From Streptomyces griseofuscus (lineage in GTDB: Bacteria; Actinomycetota; Actinomycetes; Streptomycetales; Streptomycetaceae), in assembly GCF_014673495.1 (NCBI RefSeq), contig NZ_CP051006.1:8121001-8185000 (forward strand): DNA of 64,000 bases, written 5' to 3'. Both the position numbers and the translations under genes were made by a program. Below the pieces are notes generated by a model that was given only the letters and a program-made list of their open reading frames with translations, ran no database searches and had not been told where the DNA came from. This document shows positions 32,595 through 41,422 of the stretch, piece after piece; the first letter of the stretch is position 1; each line of letters starts with the position of its first letter.

Positions 32595-35095
32595 AGCCGG
32601 ACGACGACACCGCGCAACCGTCCTTCCGCAGGCCGAGGAGTACCCGTCCGGTGAACATCCAGCCGTCCGCCGACCCCGGTACACCGTTCGACACGCCGAA
32701 CGGTGTACCGACCCAGCCCGCCCCGCTGCCCCCGGTGGACGCGGCGGCGGTGGCCGACGTGCCCGCGAACTCCCCGGTGGGCAGGCTCGCCGCCACCGTG
32801 GAGCGGTTGCGCCGCGAGGTGCGGACCGCGCAGGCCGAGGCCGAGGGCCGGGCACTGATCGAGCTCGCCAAGGGCATCCTGGTCGAACGCCTCGGCTGCG
32901 GGCCCGCCCAGGCCGCCCGGCAGCTCGCCGAACTGACCGAGCAGGCACAGGTGACACCGCTGGAACTCGCGGTGGACGTCATCAACCAGGCGGCCAGGGA
33001 CCGGGTCGCCGAGGTGACCGAGGCGTTCCTCTCCACGACCGCCGACCCGGGCGGAACGGACGAGGACTCCGCCGCCGTACGGCTGCGCGCCGCCGAGAGC
33101 GGGGTGCTGGCCGCCGACGACGCCGAGGCGATGGCCGCCTCCCTGCTCGAACACGCGCTGCGTCCGCTCGGCGCCGTCGCCGTGGCCATCTGGGCGGCCG
33201 GCTCGGACGGTTCGCTGACCCTCGCCGGCAGCGCGGGTTTCACCCCGGCCGAGGCGGCCCGCTGGTGCTACGTCCCGCCGGACGTGGCCACGGTGGCCCG
33301 CCGGGGCCTGACCGAGCCCGGCGGACAGTGGCTGCCCTCGCTCGCCGAGTCCGGGCTGCCCACCATCGGCCGGCGCGACTACGCCGACGGCGCCCGGATC
33401 GCCGTACCCGCCGGTGCGGGCGGCCGTATCCACGGCGTCCTGGAGATCGCCTGGCCCAAACCCGAGGAGCCGCTGCCGCGCCCGGTGCTGCGCCAGGTGG
33501 AGACACTCGCCGAACTGTGCGCCCACACCCTGGACGACTTCGTGCCCTCCGCCGTGCCCCGCCCGGAATCCCGGGTCATGCCGGACGTGGCGGAGCTGAT
33601 GGACCTCGCGGACGGACTGCACGACCCGACCCTGGTGCTGGTGCCGCACCTCGACGACGCGGGCCGGCTCCTCGACTTCCGCATCCAGCACGTCAACGAC
33701 CGCTTCCTCGACCCGGCGGGCCGGCCGCGGGCCGTCATCGGCGGCGCCCTGCTGCTGGAGGCGTACCCGATGGCGGCCGGCACCAGCGAGCTGTTCCAGC
33801 GCGTGGAGCGGGTCTACGCCACCGGCGAGCCGTTCCGCGCCCAGCGGGTACGGCTCACCGCGCTGGTCGACCAGGTCTCGCTCTCCGCGGTCGCCGACAT
33901 CAGCATCAGCCGCCACGGCGCCGGACTGCTGCTCATCTGGCGCATCGAGGACGAGACCGCGCGCCTGGCCAGCCTGCTCCAGCACGCCCAGCGGCTCGGC
34001 CGGATCGGCGGCTTCGAGGAGAACCTGCTGACCGGTGAGATCACCTGGAACGGCCAGATGTTCAGCCTCTACGGCCGCCCGGCCACCAGCTCCCCGGTCG
34101 CCCTGGAGGAGCTGCCCGCGTACTCCCACCCGGACGACGCCGTCCAGATCGGGCGGTTCCTGCGCACCCTGCTGCACCATCACCGGCCTGCCTCGGCGGC
34201 GTTCCGGTTGCTGCGGCCGGACGGCGTCTCCCGGCACATGCGCCTGGTCGCCGAACCGGTCCTCGACACCGACGGCCAGCTGTTCGGCGTGCGCGGTGCC
34301 TATCAGGACATCTCCGCCCAGCACTGGACCGAGGTCGCCCTCGCCGCGACCCGCGACCAGCTCGCCCACACCGAGCAGCAGGCCGCCGAACGCAACCGGC
34401 TCACCCTCCAGCTCCAGCACGCGATCATGCCCCCGGCCCAGGCACCGCTGCGCGTGCCCAGCCTCCAGGTGGCGGTCCGCTACCGGCCGGCCGAGACCGA
34501 GCATCTGGTCGGCGGTGACTGGTACGACGCCGTGGTGCTGCCCTCGGGACTCGTCCTGCTGTGTGTCGGTGACGTCGCCGGGCACGGTATCGAGGCGGCC
34601 ACCAGCATGGTCGTCCTGCGCAACGCGCTGCGCGGCCTCGCCGTCACCGGAGCAGGACCGGCACAGCTGCTGTCCTGGCTGAACATCGTCGCCCATCATC
34701 TGACGGGCGCCGTCACCGCGACCGCCGTCTGCGGCCTGTACGACAGCGAGAACCGCACCCTGCGCTGGGCCCGGGCCGGTCATCTGCCCCCCGTCCTGGT
34801 CCGCGACCAGAAGGCCACCCCCCTCCCCACCCTCAAGGGGCTCCTGCTGGGCGCCCTCCCGGAGGCGGTCTACGAGGAGACCGAACTCCGGCTGGCCGCC
34901 GGCGACACCCTCCTCATGTACACCGACGGCCTGATCGAACGCCGCGACCGCTCGGTCGAGGAATCCCTCACCCACCTCCTGCACACCGCCAGTTCGGGCC
35001 CCCGCACCCTGGACAAGCAACTGGACAGACTGCTCACGTACAGCAGGTCGGACACCGACGACGACACATGCATCGTGGGCATCAGGGTGGACTGA
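32591..35095 (+). CDS. ANTAR-GAF-PAS-SpoIIE-type PP2C phosphatase
   Basis: 834 residues. After a disordered, Pro-rich head comes an ANTAR-like RNA-binding three-helix domain (~60-150, ALIELAKGILVERLGCGPAQAARQL), a GAF domain (~170-320), one or two PAS folds (~335-580, RLGRIGGFEENLLTGEITWNGQMFSLYGRP) and a PP2C/SpoIIE serine phosphatase (~600-834) with GGDWYDAVVLPSG, GDVAGHGIEAA and the metal-binding DDDTCIVG end. Such phosphatases dephosphorylate anti-sigma antagonists. The ATGA overlap with the upstream hybrid kinase implies equal expression and a shared pathway. An ANTAR module on a phosphatase would link signalling to transcript antitermination; RNA binding is inferred from the fold only. 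Confidence 0.88.
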   Translation: MKPDDDTAQPSFRRPRSTRPVNIQPSADPGTPFDTPNGVPTQPAPLPPVDAAAVADVPANSPVGRLAATVERLRREVRTAQAEAEGRALIELAKGILVERLGCGPAQAARQLAELTEQAQVTPLELAVDVINQAARDRVAEVTEAFLSTTADPGGTDEDSAAVRLRAAESGVLAADDAEAMAASLLEHALRPLGAVAVAIWAAGSDGSLTLAGSAGFTPAEAARWCYVPPDVATVARRGLTEPGGQWLPSLAESGLPTIGRRDYADGARIAVPAGAGGRIHGVLEIAWPKPEEPLPRPVLRQVETLAELCAHTLDDFVPSAVPRPESRVMPDVAELMDLADGLHDPTLVLVPHLDDAGRLLDFRIQHVNDRFLDPAGRPRAVIGGALLLEAYPMAAGTSELFQRVERVYATGEPFRAQRVRLTALVDQVSLSAVADISISRHGAGLLLIWRIEDETARLASLLQHAQRLGRIGGFEENLLTGEITWNGQMFSLYGRPATSSPVALEELPAYSHPDDAVQIGRFLRTLLHHHRPASAAFRLLRPDGVSRHMRLVAEPVLDTDGQLFGVRGAYQDISAQHWTEVALAATRDQLAHTEQQAAERNRLTLQLQHAIMPPAQAPLRVPSLQVAVRYRPAETEHLVGGDWYDAVVLPSGLVLLCVGDVAGHGIEAATSMVVLRNALRGLAVTGAGPAQLLSWLNIVAHHLTGAVTATAVCGLYDSENRTLRWARAGHLPPVLVRDQKATPLPTLKGLLLGALPEAVYEETELRLAAGDTLLMYTDGLIERRDRSVEESLTHLLHTASSGPRTLDKQLDRLLTYSRSDTDDDTCIVGIRVD

Positions 35096-35177
35096 GGGCC
35101 GCGCCGCGACGCCACACCGGGCGGATTCGTGACGACGAACCCATGGACGCCTCCGCTCACCGGCGGGAGGATCGCTC

Positions 35178-35666
35178 ATGACCTCGGACCAGGACATGGT
35201 GTGGCGTCGGTGCGCGTACCTGGCGAGCGTCCTGCTGCCGCTGGTGGACCAGGAGCCATGGCGTCGGTCCCGCCGTCATGAGCGGCTGCGGGACTGGGAG
35301 ATCGACACGGCGGTGGGGGAGCGGCTGATCGAGATCTTCGGGGTCCTGGCCGCCCACGCTGTCGCGCTCGACGCCTCCCTGTCCGTCGCGGAGTTCGACG
35401 GCCTGTCCCTTCTCGCCGTGGCCGAGGCCGCGACCGGCAAGCGCGACTTCGAACTGCTCGCCGGGCTCCCGGACACCTTCGTCGACGCCCGCGAGGGACA
35501 GGCCGTCGAACTCTTCCGCCTGTACACCTACGCGGGTCACCGGTCCGGCCTCCAGCTCTGCCGACTGGGCACGGAAGTGCGCCATGCGCTGGTCGTACTC
35601 GCCGAACGCGCCCCCACCTGCGGTGACGTCCTGCGCCGGGCGGCCGAGGCCGGCCTGCCCCGATGA
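35178..35666 (+). CDS. hypothetical protein, 162 aa
   Basis: I do not recognise a family. The protein is predicted soluble and mostly helical (MTSDQDMVWRRCAYLASVLLPLVDQEPWRRSRRHERLRDWEIDTAVGERL...), with a hydrophobic mid-section (FDGLSLLAVAEAATGKRDFELLAGL) and a single cysteine pair far apart. The ATG at 35178 has a GGGAGGA-type site upstream (CGGGAGGATCGCTC). It begins 80 bases after the phosphatase stop and could be a third gene of that unit. Codon use is normal. Confidence 0.6.
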   Translation: MTSDQDMVWRRCAYLASVLLPLVDQEPWRRSRRHERLRDWEIDTAVGERLIEIFGVLAAHAVALDASLSVAEFDGLSLLAVAEAATGKRDFELLAGLPDTFVDAREGQAVELFRLYTYAGHRSGLQLCRLGTEVRHALVVLAERAPTCGDVLRRAAEAGLPR

Positions 35667-35721
35667 CCACGGGCGTCACCACCTGGGCGTACCGAGGCCG
35701 TCCCCCACGTACCCTCTTCCT

Positions 35722-36678
35722 GTGTCCGCCCCCCGTCTGCATCGTGTCGCCGTCCTTGTCCTCGAAGGCGCGAAGCCGCTCGATGTCGGGATTCCCGCGC
35801 AGGTGTTCACGACCCGCGCGAGCATGCCGTACGAGGTGAGGGTCTGCGGGGCGGCGCCCGGCCTCGTGGCCGGGGGCGACGGGCTGGCGTACTACGTCGC
35901 CCATGGCCTGGACGCGCTCGCCTGGGCCGACATCGTGTTCGTGCCCGGGTACCGGTTCCCGGACCGCGAGGACCCGCCGCGCGCTGTCGTCGACGCGCTG
36001 ATCGCCGCGCACGAGCGGGGCGCGCGGCTCGCGGCCATCTCGACGGGGGCCTTCGCGCTCGCCGCCACCGGACTGCTCGACGGCAGGCGCGCCACGACGC
36101 ACTGGCACTACACACAGGCCCTCGCGACCCGGCATCCGCTCGTCCGGGTCGACGAGAACGTGCTCTTCGTGGACGAGGGCAGCGTCCTCACCTCGGCCGG
36201 CGCCGCCTCCGGTATCGACCTGTGCCTGCACATCCTGCGCGGCGACGTCGGAGTGGCCGCATCCAACCACGCGGCCCGGCGCCTGGTCGCCGCCCCCTAC
36301 CGCAGCGGCGGCCAGGCCCAGTACGTGCCGCGCAGCGTCCCCGAGCCGCACGGCGAACGCTTCGGCGCCACCCGCGAGTGGGCGCTGCGCCGGCTCGGCG
36401 AGCCCCTCACCCTCGACACCCTGGCGCGGCAGGCCGGGGTCTCGCCGCGCACGTTCTCCCGGCGCTTCGTCGAGGAGACCGGCTACACGCCGATGCAGTG
36501 GGTGATGCGCGCCCGTATCGATCTGGCCCGCGAACTGCTCGAACGCTCCCAGCGCGGGGTCGAACAGATCGCCGCCGATGTCGGTCTCGGCACCGGCGCC
36601 AACCTGCGCCTGCACTTCCAGCGCATCCTCGGCACCACCCCCAGCGAGTACCGGCGCACCTTCACCCGGGGCGAGTGA
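35722..36678 (+). CDS. GlxA-type AraC regulator (DJ-1/PfpI domain plus HTH)
   Basis: 318 residues: an N-terminal DJ-1/PfpI-like domain (RVAVLVLEGAKPLDVGIPAQVF ... ADIVFVPGYRF ... AAISTGAFALAATGLLDGRRATTHW) and a C-terminal AraC double HTH (LTLDTLARQAGVSPRTFSRRFVEETGYTPMQWVMRARIDLARELLE). The nucleophile-elbow cysteine is Ser/Thr here (ISTGAF), so the domain is a sensor rather than an enzyme. The GTG at 35722 fits the family start. It lies immediately before the GAPDH gene with a large inverted repeat between, and most likely regulates it. Confidence 0.88.
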   Translation: MSAPRLHRVAVLVLEGAKPLDVGIPAQVFTTRASMPYEVRVCGAAPGLVAGGDGLAYYVAHGLDALAWADIVFVPGYRFPDREDPPRAVVDALIAAHERGARLAAISTGAFALAATGLLDGRRATTHWHYTQALATRHPLVRVDENVLFVDEGSVLTSAGAASGIDLCLHILRGDVGVAASNHAARRLVAAPYRSGGQAQYVPRSVPEPHGERFGATREWALRRLGEPLTLDTLARQAGVSPRTFSRRFVEETGYTPMQWVMRARIDLARELLERSQRGVEQIAADVGLGTGANLRLHFQRILGTTPSEYRRTFTRGE

Positions 36679-36705
36679 CCCACCCGGCGGCACCCTGCCG
36701 GGATA

Positions 36706-36740
36706 TGGCGGGATCCTTTTGAACCATGGCGATCCCGCCA
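36706..36740. promoter_or_regulatory. inverted repeat between the AraC-type regulator and gap
   Basis: TGGCGGGATC (36706-36715) and GATCCCGCCA (36731-36740) are perfect complements separated by 15 bases. It is 28 bases beyond the regulator stop and 56 before the gap ATG. It could terminate the regulator transcript or, given the helical spacing of ~2.5 turns, be the regulator's operator at the gap promoter. Confidence 0.55.
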
Positions 36741-36796
36741 CTGTCAGCGGCGCGCACCGCGCGCGAGCCTGGTGGGGAACGGAAGGGACACCACAC

Positions 36797-37795
36797 ATGA
36801 CTCGCATCGCCATCAACGGGTTCGGCCGCATCGGACGCAATGTGCTGCGCGCGCTGCTCGAACGGGACAGCGCTCTGGAGGTCGTCGCCGTCAACGACCT
36901 GACGGAGCCCGCCACCCTCGCCCGGCTGCTCGCCTACGACAGCACGGCCGGCCGGCTCGGGCGCCCGGTCACCGCGGACGGCGACACCCTCGTGGTCGAC
37001 GGCCGTCGCATCAGGGTGCTGGCCGAGCGCGAGCCGGCGCAGCTACCCTGGGCCGAACTCGGCGTCGACATCGTCCTGGAGGCCACCGGCCGCTTCACCT
37101 CGGCGAAGGCCGCCCGCGCCCACCTCGACGCGGGCGCGAAGAAGGTGCTCGTCAGCGCCCCGTCCGACGGCGCCGACGTCACCCTCGCGTTCGGCGTCAA
37201 CACCGACGCCTACGACCCGGCCGTGCACACGATCGTCTCGAACGCCTCCTGCACCACGAACGCGCTGGCGCCGCTGGCCGCCGTCCTCGATGAACTCGCC
37301 GGTATCGAGCACGGGTTCATGACCACGGTGCACGCCTACACCCAGGAGCAGAACCTCCAGGACGGTCCGCACCGCGACGCCCGCCGCGCCCGTGCCGCCG
37401 GCGTCAACATCGTGCCGACCACGACCGGCGCCGCCAAGGCGATCGGCCTGGTCCTGCCGAACCTCGAAGGCAAGCTGTCGGGCGACTCGATCCGCGTCCC
37501 GGTGCCGGTGGGCTCGATCGTCGAACTCAACACCACCGTCGCCCGCGACGTCACCCGCGACGAGGTGCTGGCGGCCTACCGCGCCGCGGCGCAGGGCCCC
37601 CTCGCCGGTGTCCTCGAATACTCCGAGGACCCGCTCGTCTCCTCCGACATCACCGGCAACCCCGCCTCCTCGATCTTCGACTCGGCCCTCACCCGCGTCG
37701 ACGGCCGCCACATCAAGGTCGTCGCGTGGTACGACAACGAGTGGGGCTTCTCGAACCGGGTGATCGACACCCTCGACCTGCTCGCCGGCAGCTGA
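36797..37795 (+). CDS. gap: glyceraldehyde-3-phosphate dehydrogenase
   Basis: 332 residues with the complete GAPDH architecture: NAD-binding start MTRIAINGFGRIGRNVLRALLE, catalytic cysteine in SNASCTTNALAPL (~residue 150), HAYTQEQNLQDGPHRD, and C-terminal WYDNEWGFSNRVIDTLDLL. It oxidises glyceraldehyde-3-phosphate to 1,3-bisphosphoglycerate. Being next to a dedicated GlxA-type regulator and away from pgk/tpi, it is probably a second, conditionally expressed isozyme rather than the main glycolytic copy. The ATG at 36797 follows GGAAGGG. Confidence 0.94.
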   Translation: MTRIAINGFGRIGRNVLRALLERDSALEVVAVNDLTEPATLARLLAYDSTAGRLGRPVTADGDTLVVDGRRIRVLAEREPAQLPWAELGVDIVLEATGRFTSAKAARAHLDAGAKKVLVSAPSDGADVTLAFGVNTDAYDPAVHTIVSNASCTTNALAPLAAVLDELAGIEHGFMTTVHAYTQEQNLQDGPHRDARRARAAGVNIVPTTTGAAKAIGLVLPNLEGKLSGDSIRVPVPVGSIVELNTTVARDVTRDEVLAAYRAAAQGPLAGVLEYSEDPLVSSDITGNPASSIFDSALTRVDGRHIKVVAWYDNEWGFSNRVIDTLDLLAGS

Positions 37796-37819
37796 CCGGT
37801 CACCGGGACACCTCCCGCC

Positions 37820-38095
37820 TCACCCGGCCTTGACGACCGTCAGCAGCGTCGCCGCGTCCTCCAGGGCCTCCAGGCTGTGCCGGGCCGGCGGTGCCCTCCC
37901 AGCTCTCGTCGCCGCTGCGCAGCCGTACCCGCCCGCGCAGCACGAGAACCGTGACCTCCCCGGGGTTCTCGTGCTCGGACAGGGTGGTGCCGGCGCGCAG
38001 GGCGATCAGGGTCTGGCGCAGGGTGTGCTCGTGGCCGCCGCAGAGGGTCTCGGCACTGCGGCCCGTGGAGGAGGCCGCGGTTGCGCTTTCCGTGT
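37820..38095 (-). pseudogene. cupin-domain protein, frameshifted and truncated
   Basis: On the minus strand GGHEHTLRQTLIALRAGTTLSEHENPGEVTVLVLRG followed by RVRLRSGDESWEG is a classic small cupin of the type that buffers antibiotic or metal stress. The expected next stretch is missing, and the ending ARHSLEALEDAATLLTVVKAG resumes in another frame before the stop at 37820. The 5' end has no convincing start. It was probably a cupin gene adjoining the narI fossil. Confidence 0.65.
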
Positions 38096-38105
38096 CGGAG
38101 GATGG

Positions 38106-38640
38106 TCAGTGGCGCACGCCGATACGGCGCCGGCGGTGTCCGCCGGTGCCCGGCCCGGCCGGATGCGCGGGGGCCCGGCCGCGATAGAGGACGTACGGCC
38201 GCCACAGGTACCACAGTGGAACGCTCCAGGCGTGCACCAGCCGGGCCAAGGGCCACACCGCGAGGATGGCCCAGGCAGCGGGGGCGTGGATCCGGTGGAT
38301 CAGCGGAGCGTGGCAGATCACGGCGACGCCCGGGTTCTCGGCGGACAGACCGCGGAACCACAGCGCCACGCTCTGCCGGTAGCCGTAGCCGAAGTGGTTG
38401 ACGCCCATCGTCGGGATGATGCCGAGCACGAGGACGATCGCCGGCAGGACCAGGGCCGCCCAGTCGACCGGGCCGGTGGTGGCCTGTACCCGGGGCACGG
38501 CGGTGCGGCGGAAGGCGGGGATCACCACGCCGAGAAGCATCACCAGCGCGGCGACCGTGCCGCCGATGGCGGACAGCAGCCGGTAGGCGTGCTCCGCCAT
38601 GCCGAGCCACCGGGTGAACGACTCCGGGATGACCCGGTGC
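38106..38640 (-). pseudogene. narI: respiratory nitrate reductase gamma subunit (narI), 5'-truncated
   Basis: The minus-strand text IPESFTRWLGMAEHAYRLLSAIGGTVAALVMLLGVVIPAF...WAALVLPAIVLVLGIIPTMGVNHFGYGYRQSVALWFRGL...CHAPLIHRIHAPAAWAILAVWPLARLVHAWSVPLWYLWRPYVLYRGR is the distal two-thirds of NarI, including the cytochrome b histidines. The first ~90 residues are replaced by unrelated sequence, and no narG/H/J is nearby. The 230 bases further upstream (38641-38872) show no recognisable gene. This is a remnant of a lost nar operon. Confidence 0.75.
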
Positions 38641-38872
38641 GGTTGACCCCGTGGGCGGAGCGCAGCTTTCGGCCGTGGCGCCGCCGCTGCCGGTGGACCT
38701 CGTCCGCCGCCCGGCCGCCCTCGCGCAACAGCACCCGCCGGTCGGCCGACTGACGGCCGGGAATTGAAGTACGGCGCCGCGCGCGTCAACCGCTCGGCCG
38801 CGACATCGGCCCGGTCGGTGCTCACCATGCGCTGCCGCTGGCCGAACGGAACCGGGCCGACACCCCGTCAGC

Positions 38873-39547
38873 TCAGACAGTGCTTGCGCTCATGTGGTCC
38901 AGCATGACGATCGTGCGGTCGGCCGCCTCGACGACGACCGGGTCATGGGTGGCGACGAGGGTGACGCAGCCGTGCTCATGCGTGGTCCGCGCGATGAGAC
39001 GCGTCAGATCGTCGGCCCGGGTCCGGTCGACCGCGGCCGTCGGCTCGTCGACGAGGAGGAGCTCGGGCCGGACGAGAAGAGCGCGGGCCAGGGCGACACG
39101 CTGGCGTTCACCGCCGGAGAGCTGGTCGGGGCGGTGCCTGAGCCGGTGCGCGAGCCCGACCTCGGCGAGCAGATCACGGGCCCGGTCCCGTACGGCCCGG
39201 GGCCGGTGGCCGGCGACGGAGGCGGCGGCCAGGAGCTGCTCCTCGGTGGTGAGGCCGGTGAGCAGGTTGCCGCTCTGGAACATGTAGCCGATGCGGGTAC
39301 GGCGGGCCCGGGCCCGTTCGCGGTCGCTGAGCGCGGCCAGATCGGTGCCGCCGAGCAGGATCTGGCCCTCGTCGGGGCGGAGCAGGGCGCCGGCGACGGC
39401 GAGGAGAGTGGACTTGCCCGAGCCGGAGGGACCCACGAGGGCGGTGAGAAGGCCCTCCTGGAAGACCGCGGACAGCGACCGCAGCGCGGTGGTGCGGTAC
39501 GCGCCGCGACCGAGGGTGACGGTGATGTCGTCCAGGCAGAGGGTCAT
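38873..39547 (-). CDS. ABC transporter ATP-binding protein (MacB/LolD type)
   Basis: 224 residues: Walker A GPSGSGKST at ~40, Q-loop YMFQSGNLL, signature LSGGERQRVALARAL, Walker B LLLVDEPTAAVD and the switch His in ATHDP. It energises the FtsX-like permease encoded just upstream on the same strand (ATGA overlap at 39544-39547). With the divergent TetR gene and tandem operators this looks like an inducible export or lipid/peptide-extrusion system. Confidence 0.9.
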   Translation of the reverse strand: MTLCLDDITVTLGRGAYRTTALRSLSAVFQEGLLTALVGPSGSGKSTLLAVAGALLRPDEGQILLGGTDLAALSDRERARARRTRIGYMFQSGNLLTGLTTEEQLLAAASVAGHRPRAVRDRARDLLAEVGLAHRLRHRPDQLSGGERQRVALARALLVRPELLLVDEPTAAVDRTRADDLTRLIARTTHEHGCVTLVATHDPVVVEAADRTIVMLDHMSASTV

Positions 39548-40671
39548 CGTGCGGCTCCCAGCATGGTCATCGGGTCGACGGTGGTGACACGGCGCAGGGT
39601 GAAGGCGGAGCCCGCGAGCCCGACCAGGGCCACGGCGGCCATGGTGGCGGCGAGGGTGGTTGCGGGCAGGCTGAAGGGCACCCGCTCGCCGACGAACAGG
39701 CCGAGGGCGGAGGCGAGCGCGGCTCCGACCGCGGTTCCGGCGACGACGACCGCGGCGGCCTGCGCGAGGGTGTGGCCGAGCAGACGGCGGCGCGAGGCGC
39801 CCATGGCGCGCAGCAGGGCGAGTTCCGGGGTGCGCTGGACGGTCCAGACGGCGAAGAACGCGCCGACGACCAGCGGGGCGATGAGGAAGAGGAACGTCTG
39901 GATGGAGGTCATGGTCAGACGCTCGCCCTGGTAGCCGGGGGCCGCGGCGAAGGCGTCCTGGAGCGGGACGGTCGCGGTGCGGTGACGGTGGTCGGCGTCG
40001 GTGAGCCTCTTCCCGCCGAAGTCCGCGGGGAGCTTGAGGGCCATCGCGCTGTACTGGAGCGGGAGATCGCCCGGGCGTGCGTCGGTGCCCGGTGTGGTGA
40101 AGCGGATCCGGCGCCAGGTGTCGGTGGTGACGTAGGCGGCGGGGACGTGGCCGTAGGAGGAGCGCCCGGTGGTGCCGACGACCTTCAGACGGATGCCGAT
40201 CCGGTCGACGGTGAGGGTGTCGCCGAGGCGCACGCCGTCGCTCGCGAGTTGGCGGGAGACGACGACACCGTACGGTTCGGCGGTATCCAGCGGCTTGCCG
40301 TCTTCGGCCCCGGGGTCGGTGAAGGCCCCGGGTACCACGCCGAACGCGGCGAGGTCCACCTCGACATGGCGATCGGTGGTGCCGCGAGTGAGGGCGACCC
40401 CGAGCGGGGTGGCCTCCACCCCCTTCTCCCGCCGCCAGCCGTCGGCGGACCGGCGGTCGATCAGACCGCGGGCGAACTGGTCGGAGTCGGTGCCCGCCGC
40501 GAAGGCGATATGGGTGGCGGGCAGACGGCGCAGGGCGGAGACGGTGTCGTCCCCGAGACCGGTGGTGAACCCGGAGACGATCCCGACGAGCGCGGCGACG
40601 AGGACGACGACGCTGCCCATCAGCAGGAAGCGGCCGCGGGCCGCCTTGAGTTCCAGCAGAGCGAGGAACAC
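39544..40671 (-). CDS. FtsX-like ABC transporter permease
   Basis: 375 residues with the MacB/FtsX plan: an N-terminal helix (RFLLMGSVVVLVAALVGIVSGFTTGL), a large extracytoplasmic domain (~40-245), then three helices at the C-terminus (FLFLIAPLVVGAFFAVWTV; LAQAAAVVVAGTAVGAALASAL; LAATMAAVALVGLAGSAFTL). First gene of a two-gene operon transcribed away from tetR; the operator array lies 20-65 bases upstream of its ATG. Substrate unknown. Confidence 0.88.
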   Translation of the reverse strand: MFLALLELKAARGRFLLMGSVVVLVAALVGIVSGFTTGLGDDTVSALRRLPATHIAFAAGTDSDQFARGLIDRRSADGWRREKGVEATPLGVALTRGTTDRHVEVDLAAFGVVPGAFTDPGAEDGKPLDTAEPYGVVVSRQLASDGVRLGDTLTVDRIGIRLKVVGTTGRSSYGHVPAAYVTTDTWRRIRFTTPGTDARPGDLPLQYSAMALKLPADFGGKRLTDADHRHRTATVPLQDAFAAAPGYQGERLTMTSIQTFLFLIAPLVVGAFFAVWTVQRTPELALLRAMGASRRRLLGHTLAQAAAVVVAGTAVGAALASALGLFVGERVPFSLPATTLAATMAAVALVGLAGSAFTLRRVTTVDPMTMLGAAR

Positions 40672-40690
40672 GGTGTTCCTTCCAGAGGAT

Positions 40691-40736
40691 AGGGACAGTG
40701 CGTCCCCAACATAGAAGATGGGGACGCGGTGTCCCT
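40691..40736. promoter_or_regulatory. tandem TetR operators in the tetR/ABC divergent promoter
   Basis: Two 15-bp palindromes of form GGGACN5GTCCC (40692-40706 and 40721-40735) are themselves mirror images: AGGGACAGTGCGTCCCC pairs with the right-hand arm at 15 of 17 positions. A further GGGGTCCC half-site follows at ~40741-40748. This is a textbook array for autoregulation by the adjacent TetR protein. Confidence 0.75.
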
Positions 40737-40760
40737 AAGTGGGGTCCCTAGACTGGCCGT

Positions 40761-41354
40761 GTGCCCAAGATCCACGCCGCGTCAGTCGCCGACCACCGCG
40801 CCCAGCAGCGCGCCGCCCTGCTCGACGCGGCACGGGAACTGCTCGCCGAGGGCGACGCCTCCAAGGTGACGTTCGCGGCGGTCGCCCGCCGCACCGGACT
40901 GGCCCGCAACAGCGTCTACAAGTACTTCACCGACCGCCGTGAACTCCTGACCGAGGTCGTCCGCCAGGCCGCGCCGCGCTGGACCGAGCGGATCCACGCC
41001 GCCCTCGCCGCCGCTGGTGACTCCCCCGAGGAGCGGGTCGCCGCCTACGTCACCGCGCAACTGGAGATGGTCCGCGACGGCGAGCACCGCATCGCCCGCG
41101 CCGGCGCCGACGCACAGGACGCGGCCGCCCTGCGCGAGGGCGCCGACTCGGCACACCGCGCACTGCTCGACCCTCTCGTGACCACCCTGCGGGACCTCGG
41201 CGACGACGCCCCGCTCCGAACGGCACGCCTGCTCCAGGGCCTTGTAAACGCCGCGACGACGGCGCTGGAGGGGGGCGACGCGTACGAGGCGGTGACGGAG
41301 CGGGCGGTACGTCTGGCGGTGGCGGCGCTCGGGGGAGTCACCGCCACGCCGTAG
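40761..41354 (+). CDS. TetR-family repressor of the adjacent ABC exporter
   Basis: 197 residues. The N-terminal HTH is clear (RAALLDAARELLAEGDASKVTFAAVARRTGLARNSVYKYFTDRRELLTEVV); the rest is an all-helical ligand domain. A -10-like TAGACT at 40749-40754 places the transcription start at or next to the GTG at 40761, so the mRNA is probably leaderless and there is no ribosome binding site. Divergent from the permease, with tandem palindromes between. Confidence 0.9.
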   Translation: MPKIHAASVADHRAQQRAALLDAARELLAEGDASKVTFAAVARRTGLARNSVYKYFTDRRELLTEVVRQAAPRWTERIHAALAAAGDSPEERVAAYVTAQLEMVRDGEHRIARAGADAQDAAALREGADSAHRALLDPLVTTLRDLGDDAPLRTARLLQGLVNAATTALEGGDAYEAVTERAVRLAVAALGGVTATP

Positions 41355-41422
41355 TACACAGGAGCTTCTCGTAGCCGTCCTCGTGTTCGTACCTGTCGGT
41401 CCCATCATCCTTGGAGTCGCAG

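Noticed and set aside
38641..38872. narJ remnant upstream of narI
   Set aside because: No segment resembled NarJ closely enough to call.
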